Positions 1 through 5,382 of a stretch of DNA of 5,382 bases are shown one piece after another. This stretch comes from Alphaproteobacteria bacterium CG11_big_fil_rev_8_21_14_0_20_44_7 (GTDB lineage Bacteria; Pseudomonadota; Alphaproteobacteria; Rickettsiales; 21-14-0-20-44-7), in NCBI GenBank assembly GCA_002787615.1, contig PCXJ01000050.1, positions 1 to 5,382 on the forward strand, written 5' to 3'. The first letter of the stretch is position 1. Each line of letters begins with the position of its first letter. The position numbers and the translations under genes are program-made. A model generated the notes under the pieces. It worked only from the letters and a program-made list of their open reading frames with translations. It was not told the origin of the DNA and searched no databases.

Positions 1-441
1 CCCTTTTCCGATTATATAATCCTCCAGCACTTCTTTTTCTGAAGTTATAGCAATTCCATTTGGGAATGTGACGGTATTTTTCGTTTCATAATCATCGGAA
101 TGAATGGCAAAACCGCGCGTAGTCTCAATTGGCCCGCCAAGATATACCTTAATCTCGTTGCGGACTTTCTCCGGCATTTCCACGCCGAGGCTGGCAATCA
201 CTTCTTCATGCTCTGCGCCGCGCAATTCTTTATTTATTATCATCCCCATCCCGCCGGTTTTATCGTGGCTTGCCATAAATATCACCGAGCGCTCAAAACA
301 AGAGCCTTTAATCAAAGTAGTGGCGACTATCAGATTTCCCTGCAAATAGCCTTTTCCGGCTTTGAGCGTATTTTGCTCAAGGTCAAACGCCCTTTCTTTA
401 CTAATCTTTTTCTTATTTTTGCGGTCTTTGAAGAAGTTCAT
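1..441 (-). CDS. yqgE: YqgE/AlgH family protein (UPF0301, DUF179), 3' end cut off by window edge
   Basis: The frame is open from an ATG at 441 down to base 1, giving 147 visible residues; the C-terminus lies outside the window. Family features are clear: the opening LQGNLIVA (33-40), FERSVIFMASHD (49-60), GMGMIINKEL (64-73), then VYLGGPIETTRGFAIHSDDY (99-118), and near the edge the VLEDYIIGKG segment that precedes the family's final conserved part. Full-length members run about 185-200 residues, so some 40-50 are missing. A TAA lies directly upstream of the ATG in frame, so this is the only ATG before the domain. It leaves a roughly 30-residue Lys/Arg-rich N-terminal extension before the conserved core. 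The start lies inside the 3' end of gpsA (29-base overlap) with no Shine-Dalgarno sequence, suggesting translational coupling. The family's biochemical function is not established; the AlgH name comes from alginate regulation in Pseudomonas. Likely cytoplasmic. Confidence 0.92.
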   Translation of the reverse strand, partial: MNFFKDRKNKKKISKERAFDLEQNTLKAGKGYLQGNLIVATTLIKGSCFERSVIFMASHDKTGGMGMIINKELRGAEHEEVIASLGVEMPEKVRNEIKVYLGGPIETTRGFAIHSDDYETKNTVTFPNGIAITSEKEVLEDYIIGKG

Positions 442-1294
442 TTATCACATCATTTACGGTTTTATCTTTATATAATATATCAAATACGGATTTACAAATC
501 GGCATTTCAACATCCAAGCTTTTTGCCAGCTCATTTACGGCTTTTGCGGTATAATAACCCTCTTTTACGCCGCCTTTTTCCTTTATGCTCGCCTGAATAT
601 CCTCGCTTTTTGCAATTTCAACACCGAGGCTAAAATTGCGTGATTGCGTGCTGGTGCAGGTTAGCAGCAAGTCGCCGATTCCTGCCAAGCTAAGCAAGGT
701 TACATCGTCGCCACCCTTGGCTTTGCACAGCCTCGCCAGCTCCGCCACGCCACGGGTTATGATTGCCGCCTTGGCGTTATTACCCAGCTTCTTGCCTTCG
801 CAAATCCCGCAGGCAATGGCCAAAACATTCTTTACAGCTCCGGCAATTTGTACGCCGATAATATCTTTTGTGTAATATAGGCGGAAATTGCGCTTGCCGA
901 GCTTTTCAATCAATTCCCGTCCAATTTCTTCATCCTTGCAAGAAACTGTTGAGGCGGCGGGCAATCCTTTTTGGATTTCTTCAGCAAAGTTGGGCCCTGA
1001 AAGGATGGCAATTTTATTATCAGGCAGAATTTCTTCCGCCACTTCGCTCAAAAGCTTCAAGCTCCCCTGTTCCACACCTTTTGAACATATAACAATAATG
1101 GAATTTTCATAATTATGCTTGAGCAGAACTTCCCGCAATGATTGCGCCTGCACTGCAATTACCACAATTTTATTACTCAAATCGCATTTAGCCTCAGCCC
1201 TGCCCGCGATTATCTCAGCTTCAAAGGTTTCGGCAAGTGCGCTGCCCCATGCACCGGAGCCGACTACAACAATCTCATTCATCTGATTTATCAT
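413..1294 (-). CDS. gpsA: Glycerol-3-phosphate dehydrogenase [NAD(P)+], with a shortened N-terminal domain
   Basis: This enzyme reduces dihydroxyacetone phosphate to sn-glycerol-3-phosphate with NAD(P)H in the cytoplasm, supplying the backbone of phospholipids. The 293-residue protein shows the Rossmann dinucleotide loop GSGAWG (12-17), IVVIAVQAQSL (43-53), the LSGPNFAEE motif (98-106), the AGAVKNVLAI helix with the catalytic lysine at K155, NAKAAIITRG (173-182), and the substrate-binding LAGIGDLLLTCTSTQSRN (203-220). The C-terminal catalytic domain is complete. Oddly, the distance from the GxGxxG loop to the IVVIAV strand is about 36 residues shorter than in E. coli GpsA, so the Arg/Asn-containing segment after the second beta strand is missing although the reading frame is unbroken. 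The ATG at 1294 has AGAGGTGG nine bases upstream; a second ATG at 1282 (M5) would give the more usual short N-terminus. It overlaps obg upstream and yqgE downstream. Confidence 0.96.
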   Translation of the reverse strand: MINQMNEIVVVGSGAWGSALAETFEAEIIAGRAEAKCDLSNKIVVIAVQAQSLREVLLKHNYENSIIVICSKGVEQGSLKLLSEVAEEILPDNKIAILSGPNFAEEIQKGLPAASTVSCKDEEIGRELIEKLGKRNFRLYYTKDIIGVQIAGAVKNVLAIACGICEGKKLGNNAKAAIITRGVAELARLCKAKGGDDVTLLSLAGIGDLLLTCTSTQSRNFSLGVEIAKSEDIQASIKEKGGVKEGYYTAKAVNELAKSLDVEMPICKSVFDILYKDKTVNDVINELLQRPQK

Positions 1295-2276
1295 CCTCTT
1301 TCACCACCTCTTTTAACATCCGCAGAATACCTTCCACACCATTTTTGCTTACGGCTGACATGGCGTGAACTTCTTTTTTTGCAAGTTTTTTGAGTTTCTT
1401 TACTTTCTCAGCGATTTCATCTTCCTGCAAAGTATCGCATTTGCTCAGAACCAGCAATTCCGGCTTTTCTTCCAAGCCGCCATATTGCTTCAATTCATTT
1501 CTGATTATTCTATAATTCTCCGCCACATCTTCGGCAGTTACGTCAACCAAATGCAGCAAAATTCGGCAGCGCTCGACATGCCCTAGGAATCTTGTACCAA
1601 GCCCCACACCTTCATGCGCTCCTTCAATTAACCCCGGCAAATCCGCCACGACAAATTCGGTTTCATCCACATAAACCACACCTAATTGCGGGACTAAGGT
1701 TGTGAATGGATAATCAGCTATTTTCGGCTTTGCGCGAGTCACTGATGATAGAAAAGTTGATTTCCCTGCATTGGGAAGACCGACAAGACCGACATCTGAG
1801 AGCAATTTCAAGCGGAAATATAAGGTTTTTTCTTCGGCAGGCTCACCGGGGATTGTCCTTCTCGGCGCTTGGTTGGTGGAAGTTTTAAAATTCGCATTGC
1901 CCTTACCGCCCATTCCCCCACGCGCCAGCATAACCTCTTCACCGATTTCGGTTAAATCTGCCAGCAAGGTTTCCTTATCTTCCAGAAATATCTGCGTACC
2001 CACCGGAACCGGCATTATCACCGCATCGCGTGATTGGCCTGTACGATTTTTGCCCATTCCCGGCTCGCCCGACATTGCCTTGAAATGCTGCTGGAAGCGA
2101 TAATCTATGAGTGTGTTCAACCCACCCACTGCGCGCGCTATCACATCACCGCCCTTACCGCCATCGCCGCCATCAGGGCCACCGAATTCGATATATTTCT
2201 CACGCCGGAATGAAAGGCAACCACCGCCGCCCTTGCCCGATTTCACATATACTTTTGCTTCATCAATAAATTGCAT
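1275..2276 (-). CDS. obg: GTPase Obg/CgtA (ribosome assembly and stress GTPase)
   Basis: Obg is an essential GTPase that binds the large ribosomal subunit and links ribosome maturation to growth and stress. The 333-residue protein has the glycine-rich Obg fold first (1-158: VKSGKGGGGCLSFRREKYIE, FGGPDGGDGGKGGDV, ARGGMGGKGNANFKTSTNQA). The G domain follows, with P-loop GLPNAGKST (166-174), switch I YPFTT (189-193), DLPGLIEGAHEGVGLG with the Walker B aspartate at 212, G4 motif LSKCD (277-281) and G5 SAVS (307-310). There is no C-terminal OCT domain, only a short charged tail, as in other alphaproteobacteria. G4 has Ser where the canonical motif has Asn. I place the start at the ATG at 2276 because MQFIDEAKVYVKSG matches the family's N-terminus; a TTG at 2303 would add nine non-conserved residues. 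No Shine-Dalgarno precedes either. It is the first gene of the obg-gpsA-yqgE operon. Confidence 0.97.
   Translation of the reverse strand: MQFIDEAKVYVKSGKGGGGCLSFRREKYIEFGGPDGGDGGKGGDVIARAVGGLNTLIDYRFQQHFKAMSGEPGMGKNRTGQSRDAVIMPVPVGTQIFLEDKETLLADLTEIGEEVMLARGGMGGKGNANFKTSTNQAPRRTIPGEPAEEKTLYFRLKLLSDVGLVGLPNAGKSTFLSSVTRAKPKIADYPFTTLVPQLGVVYVDETEFVVADLPGLIEGAHEGVGLGTRFLGHVERCRILLHLVDVTAEDVAENYRIIRNELKQYGGLEEKPELLVLSKCDTLQEDEIAEKVKKLKKLAKKEVHAMSAVSKNGVEGILRMLKEVVKEDDKSDE
1304..1311 (-). promoter_or_regulatory. Shine-Dalgarno sequence for gpsA, inside the obg 3' end
   Basis: On the minus strand the bases read AGAGGTGG, nine bases before the ATG at 1294. They also encode part of the acidic/basic tail of Obg. 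A second AGAGG (1295-1299) abuts that ATG and lies 12 bases before the alternative ATG at 1282. The better spacing favours 1294. It is the only good ribosome binding site I can see among the gene starts in this window. Confidence 0.5.
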
Positions 2277-2373
2277 ATGGCTTAATAGAACATTTTCGCG
2301 CAAATCGGAACATAATCTTTAAATATCATGGCTTAGTTACGCTTTATTAACCTTAACTTGATAATATGCATAT
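2277..2373. promoter_or_regulatory. Divergent promoter region between obg and tadB
   Basis: These 97 AT-rich bases separate the two divergent start codons and must hold the promoters for obg-gpsA-yqgE and, most simply, tadBC. For tadB the best -10 candidate is GATAAT (2360-2365, five of six matches to TATAAT). It would place transcription start near 2372, only a couple of bases before the ATG at 2374. The corresponding -35 position (about 2337-2342, TTACGC) matches poorly. A perfect 10-base palindrome ATATGCATAT (2364-2373) abuts the tadB start codon, and an 8-base direct repeat ATGGCTTA occurs at 2277-2284 and 2328-2335. No clear obg promoter stands out; GATTAT on the minus strand around 2310-2315 is a weak possibility. 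That promoters lie here follows from gene layout; their exact positions are inference. Confidence 0.5.
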
Positions 2374-3357
2374 ATGGAAGAGGCTACTGACCCAACAATA
2401 ATATATATTATCGGTGGCGGGATATTATTGCTCGGCGGCATCGCTGCAAGCTTTTTTATGTCAAATTCTCCGGAAAAAATCATCCATAAGCGCGCCGAAA
2501 AAATCCTGCTTAATTACTCAAATAACACAACTATTGAAGAGAAGATTAAATCTTTGCGCAAGGTTGACAATGATTCCATGCTTAATGCTGCGCTAAAATC
2601 CATGCCGACAATCAGCCGCATCCGTGAAAAGCTGGAAAAGGCCGGAGTGGAAAGCGGCGTGCAGAGCTATTTAATTAAAGTTGTGGTCTATTTTATCGTA
2701 GCACTCATGGTGCTGAAATTCGCAATGGGAATGGGATATATCACATCTCTGGTAATCGCCCTGTTCCTTGGCTGGTTTTTGCCAAATATGCTGCTAAATC
2801 GAAAAATTGACAAGCGCATGAAAAAATTCATGCTCTTGCTTCCCGATGCACTTGATTTAATTGTCCGAGGCTTGCGCTCCGGTCTACCCATTACAGAATC
2901 TATCAGCGTGATTGCCGAAGAAATTGACGAACCGGTCAGGGCGATTTTTGGCAGCATTAGTAACGCCACTCGCCTCGGCAAACCATTTGAAGAATCATTG
3001 TTTGAGGCAGCAGCAAAAATTGACCTAAATGAATTTAATTTCTTCGTGATATCAATCGCCTTGCAGCGTGAAACCGGAGGTAATCTTGCGGAAATCTTGG
3101 AGAATTTGTCTGAAACCATTCGCGCCCGTGCCATGATGAAAATGAAAATCAAAGCCATTTCCTCCGAAGCACGCATGTCGTCATATATTGTCGGCTCATT
3201 ACCATTCTTGGTTTCAGCCGCATTAATGTTTATTTCGCCCGGATATCTTGACCCGTTAGCCGAAAGCGCAGGTGGCAATATTGCATTGGGAGTTGCCCTG
3301 ACAATGTTCACCTTCGGAATGTTCGTTATGCGAAAAATGGGTAATTTTGAAATTTAA
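2374..3357 (+). CDS. tadB: Tad/Cpa pilus inner-membrane platform protein TadB (CpaG-like, T2SSF domain)
   Basis: TadB is one of two related polytopic inner-membrane proteins forming the platform of the Tad (Flp) pilus machine, driven by the TadA/CpaF ATPase. The 327-residue protein has an N-terminal membrane segment (9-29), a charged cytoplasmic stretch with IREKLEKAGVESG (83-95), a membrane pair (about 101-119 and 122-140), then the T2SSF domain: LLLPDALDLIVRGLRSGLPI (154-173), EEIDEPVRAIF (182-192), NFFVISIALQRETGGNLAEI (222-241) and LENLSETIRARAMMKMKIKA (242-261). Two C-terminal membrane segments follow (about 271-289 and 302-320). It ends VMRKMGNFEI, the closing signature I know from alphaproteobacterial TadB. 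The ATG at 2374 is the first in frame after a TAA at 2362-2364, and no Shine-Dalgarno precedes it. It is followed 20 bases later by tadC. The role is sure; whether the system builds an adhesive pilus cannot be told from here. Confidence 0.95.
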   Translation: MEEATDPTIIYIIGGGILLLGGIAASFFMSNSPEKIIHKRAEKILLNYSNNTTIEEKIKSLRKVDNDSMLNAALKSMPTISRIREKLEKAGVESGVQSYLIKVVVYFIVALMVLKFAMGMGYITSLVIALFLGWFLPNMLLNRKIDKRMKKFMLLLPDALDLIVRGLRSGLPITESISVIAEEIDEPVRAIFGSISNATRLGKPFEESLFEAAAKIDLNEFNFFVISIALQRETGGNLAEILENLSETIRARAMMKMKIKAISSEARMSSYIVGSLPFLVSAALMFISPGYLDPLAESAGGNIALGVALTMFTFGMFVMRKMGNFEI

Positions 3358-3377
3358 TATAATTAATTAGAAAATAT

Positions 3378-4361
3378 ATGTCACCAGAGGCACAAAATTT
3401 AATGAATCAAGAAGCAGACCCGACAATGATGATAGTCGGCGGGTTGGCATTATTATTATTTATTGTCACCTATATGGTCGGCAAAAATCTTAGCGCTTAT
3501 AATAATACAAAAAGAAGAATTAGAGATTTACAATCGCGCCGCGCAGAATTGCAAAAGGATAATCAATCCAGCAAAAGAAAAAAGGCGAAGGCGAAAAAAG
3601 AAGAAGAAAATATCGAGTTAATACAGAAGATTGTGAACAAGCTCAACCTCGTGCAGGAAAACAAGGTTAGTGAGATTAGCGATTTTCTGATTTCAGCCGG
3701 ATACAGCTCGAAAAATGCTATTATAAAATATACTTTTGCACAATTCGTATGCGCTTTTGGCTTTATGGCACTTTCACTTATATTCGTAGATATTGACCCT
3801 TCAAATCTTACATTCAAAGGCTTTCTAAAGCTTCTTATACCTTTTGCCGCAGTATATGTCGGCTTTTCTATGCCAAAAATTCTGGCAGTGAATAATCGTA
3901 GCAAACGCTATAAGGAAGTGCAAAAAGGCCTGCCTGATGCGCTGGATTTGATGATGATATGTACCGAAGCAGGGCTGACTCTTTCTGCCGCATTGGATAG
4001 GGTGAGCAAGGAATTGGGCAAAGCTTATCCGATATTAGCAGAGGAAATTGCTCTCACCTCGATTGAAATCGGATTTTTGCCTGAGAAAAGGAAAGCGCTA
4101 GAAAATCTGAGTAAAAGGATAGCTTTGCCGGAAATCCGAGCATTAACCAGTATCCTTATCCAAACCGAAAAATACGGTACTCCGGTTTCGCAGGCACTTC
4201 GGGTTTTGTCGAAAGAATTTCGCACCCAGCGTATGCTTCGAGCTGAGCAAAAAGCAGCGAGGCTCCCCGCTATCATGACCGTACCGATGATATTATTCAT
4301 CTTGCCGACCATGTTTATAATTGTGATTTCACCTGCTGCTATCGGGATTATGGCGAAATAA
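3378..4361 (+). CDS. tadC: Tad/Cpa pilus inner-membrane platform protein TadC (CpaH-like, T2SSF domain)
   Basis: TadC is the second platform protein of the Tad pilus and is expected to pair with TadB from the gene just upstream. The 327 residues (from this start) comprise a membrane segment (17-34), a basic, probably coiled-coil cytoplasmic stretch (42-92) with the lysine-rich run SKRKKAKAKKEEE (65-77), SDFLISAGYSS (101-111), two membrane segments (about 115-136 and 150-168), and the T2SSF domain: GLPDALDLMMICTEAGLTLS (184-203), LTSIEIGFLPEKRKALENLS (226-245), ILIQTEKYGTPVSQALRVLS (259-278) and RTQRMLRAEQKAARLPAIMT (282-301). It closes with a hydrophobic segment ending ISPAAI (317-322), the usual TadC ending. 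I give the longest ATG start, but ATG 3402 (residue 9) is about as likely: AGAGG lies 11 bases before it, and it would put a DPT motif at residues 6-8 exactly as in TadB. Its TAA directly abuts the ccmF stop codon. Confidence 0.94.
   Translation: MSPEAQNLMNQEADPTMMIVGGLALLLFIVTYMVGKNLSAYNNTKRRIRDLQSRRAELQKDNQSSKRKKAKAKKEEENIELIQKIVNKLNLVQENKVSEISDFLISAGYSSKNAIIKYTFAQFVCAFGFMALSLIFVDIDPSNLTFKGFLKLLIPFAAVYVGFSMPKILAVNNRSKRYKEVQKGLPDALDLMMICTEAGLTLSAALDRVSKELGKAYPILAEEIALTSIEIGFLPEKRKALENLSKRIALPEIRALTSILIQTEKYGTPVSQALRVLSKEFRTQRMLRAEQKAARLPAIMTVPMILFILPTMFIIVISPAAIGIMAK
3386..3390 (+). promoter_or_regulatory. Possible Shine-Dalgarno for an internal tadC start at 3402
   Basis: AGAGG lies 11 bases upstream of the in-frame ATG at 3402, a slightly long but workable spacing. 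The upstream ATG at 3378 is preceded only by AT-rich sequence (TTAGAAAATAT). If this site is used, TadC is 319 residues long and starts MNQEADPT. Confidence 0.3.
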
Positions 4362-5382
4362 TCAATTTATTATCACAGGCTTGTTGCCGAGTCGGACAAA
4401 GCGCAGCATCCCACCAATGAACATCAGCAGAACTCCGAGCCAAATGAAGTTTATCAATGGCTTAAAATATAACTTAACGGCAATTTTCTTACCATCACTC
4501 ATATCGCCTATAACTATATAGAAATCTGATAATAGGCTGGTATAAATCGCCGCCTCAGTGGTTGAACTTTGCTCTTGCGGATAAATCCTGCTTTCGGGTT
4601 CGAGATATTTCTTTTCCTCGGTCTTTTCATTACCCAGCTCAAAGATTGCTCGGCGATAAACATAATTTTCGCCCCTACCCTCAACAATTTCCTTGAGCGA
4701 GATATTAAAATTCTCAAATTCGATTTTTTCGCCTTCGGATATCAACAATTCGGCATTTTCCTCAAATGCTTCACTAAAACACACGCCCAAAATCAATATC
4801 GCAAATCCGGCATGGGCAATAACCATACAAAAGGATATCTTCCTGTCAAATCTTCTTAGATATTCGGTAATTACACAGATAATCAGAAAGTTTGCCGAAA
4901 CTATGACAAGAGATTCCTTCACCCCAGCAGAAACAAAAGTTATGAGCAGGGTAGAAATCAACAAGCTAACCAGCAGCGATTTATATGTCTTTTTCACAAG
5001 AGTTTTGAGGTCAATCTCCGTCCATACCGATCTTGAACCCAAAGCTGCCAGAACCACCAATATGATGATAAAAGGTATGATTGTCATATTATAAAAAGGC
5101 GCACCCACTGAGATTTTTTTATCAAAAAACAAATCCAGCAATAGCGGGTATAAAGTACCGATTAATATTGTTCCCGTTACCACGCTCAATATCAGGTTAT
5201 TATACAAAATCATCCCTTCCCGCGAGAAGCTGCTATATTTCCCACTGCTGCTCAGAGTATGTGCCCGCAAGCCAAATGCCAACAGCGCACTGCCGGAAAT
5301 AAGTGCCAACATTGCCAGCATTATCACACCCCTTGTCGGATCACTCGCAAAGGCATGGACGCTGGTTAATATGCCGGAACGC
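4362..5382 (-). CDS. ccmF: Cytochrome c heme lyase subunit CcmF (CycK), C-terminal half; 5' end cut off by window edge
   Basis: CcmF is the large inner-membrane subunit of the System I cytochrome c maturation pathway. It takes heme from CcmE and, with CcmH, attaches it to the CXXCH cysteines of apocytochromes in the periplasm. The frame is open to base 5382, giving 339 visible residues from a protein usually near 650. Visible residues 1-19 (RSGILTSVHAFASDPTRGV) match the conserved segment with a periplasmic heme-ligand histidine, here H9. SREGMILYNNLILSV and GTLYPLL follow, then KISVGAPFYN. CMVIAHAGFAILILG carries H190, probably the transmembrane heme b ligand equivalent to E. coli H491. A periplasmic domain (about 205-300) contains EKKYLEPESRIY and TTEAAIYTSLLSDFYIVIGD, then VKLYFKPLINFIWLGVLLMF and the last membrane helix. 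A GTG at 5327 is internal, not the start. The gene is convergent with tadC, so no ccmG or ccmH follows it on its strand. Confidence 0.96.
   Translation of the reverse strand, partial: RSGILTSVHAFASDPTRGVIMLAMLALISGSALLAFGLRAHTLSSSGKYSSFSREGMILYNNLILSVVTGTILIGTLYPLLLDLFFDKKISVGAPFYNMTIIPFIIILVVLAALGSRSVWTEIDLKTLVKKTYKSLLVSLLISTLLITFVSAGVKESLVIVSANFLIICVITEYLRRFDRKISFCMVIAHAGFAILILGVCFSEAFEENAELLISEGEKIEFENFNISLKEIVEGRGENYVYRRAIFELGNEKTEEKKYLEPESRIYPQEQSSTTEAAIYTSLLSDFYIVIGDMSDGKKIAVKLYFKPLINFIWLGVLLMFIGGMLRFVRLGNKPVIIN

Noticed and set aside
100..633. A 177-codon plus-strand open frame opposite yqgE and gpsA
   Set aside because: It is antisense to two recognisable, conserved genes and its composition shows no domain or credible start signal.
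2277..2303. TTG at 2303 as the start of obg
   Set aside because: It adds nine residues absent from the family; the ATG at 2276 gives the canonical N-terminus.
1771..2322. Plus-strand open frames with proline-rich translations opposite obg
   Set aside because: The proline runs are the reverse complement of the glycine-rich codons of the Obg fold.
2337..2357. TTAACC/TTAAC elements before tadB as a CtrA binding site
   Set aside because: Two TTAA cores are present (2347-2350 and 2353-2356), but their spacing is two bases rather than the seven of the CtrA consensus, and no second half matches at seven.
2688..3311. A 207-codon open frame on the minus strand opposite tadB
   Set aside because: Its translation resembles no family and lies wholly antisense to a well-conserved TadB; it is a codon-composition shadow.
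3358..3363. TATAAT between tadB and tadC as a promoter -10 for tadC
   Set aside because: There is no matching -35 at a proper distance, the spacer is just AT-rich, and 20-base spacing points to co-transcription.
4380..4401. Hairpin CTTGT...ACAAAG as a terminator after tadC
   Set aside because: The stem is imperfect with a tiny loop and has no T-run after it; it lies within conserved ccmF codons.
4693..5094. A 133-codon plus-strand open frame opposite ccmF
   Set aside because: It is antisense to conserved CcmF segments and has no recognisable features.
5325..5327. GTG as the start codon of the rightmost minus-strand gene
   Set aside because: The frame continues upstream to the window edge with RSGILTSVHAFASDP, a conserved internal part of CcmF, so the gene is truncated by the window.
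1..5382. A novel defence, mobile or biosynthetic system
   Set aside because: All coding capacity is accounted for by known housekeeping and Tad pilus families; no insertion sequences, arrays, tRNA scars or unassigned genes are visible.

Overview
The window looks like an ordinary chromosomal segment of an alphaproteobacterium with moderate to low GC. Three observations support this. The Obg, TadB and TadC proteins carry signature stretches that I recall from alphaproteobacterial members of those families. The CcmF fragment belongs to the Ccm (System I) cytochrome c maturation pathway typical of the group. A Tad/Cpa-type pilus is common there too. This placement comes from memory of protein families, not from a search, and I cannot name a genus.

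Layout. Positions 1-2276 hold three minus-strand housekeeping genes in transcription order obg, gpsA, yqgE. Each overlaps the next (obg/gpsA by 20 bases, gpsA/yqgE by 29), so they almost certainly form one operon. yqgE runs off the left edge and lacks its C-terminus. A 97-base AT-rich divergent spacer (2277-2373) separates obg from two plus-strand genes, tadB and tadC, which lie 20 bases apart and encode the paired inner-membrane platform proteins of a Tad pilus or secretion machine. Immediately after tadC, with no base between the stop codons, is the convergent end of ccmF on the minus strand. ccmF continues past the right edge, so its N-terminal half is missing.

How the genes relate. Obg is a ribosome-assembly and stress GTPase, GpsA makes glycerol-3-phosphate for phospholipids, and YqgE is a conserved protein of unclear biochemical role; they share a transcript rather than a pathway. 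TadB and TadC act together as the membrane platform driven by the TadA/CpaF ATPase, which is not in the window. CcmF attaches heme to apocytochrome c in the periplasm. The window is fully packed, with no gene-free stretch over 300 bases. I see no RNA genes, mobile elements, CRISPR arrays or intrinsic terminators.

I did not find evidence of a new biological system. The points most worth checking are a GpsA about 36 residues short in its nucleotide-binding domain, a tadBC pair detached from the rest of the tad cluster, a tadB start with essentially no room for a leader, and the zero-gap convergent tadC/ccmF junction.
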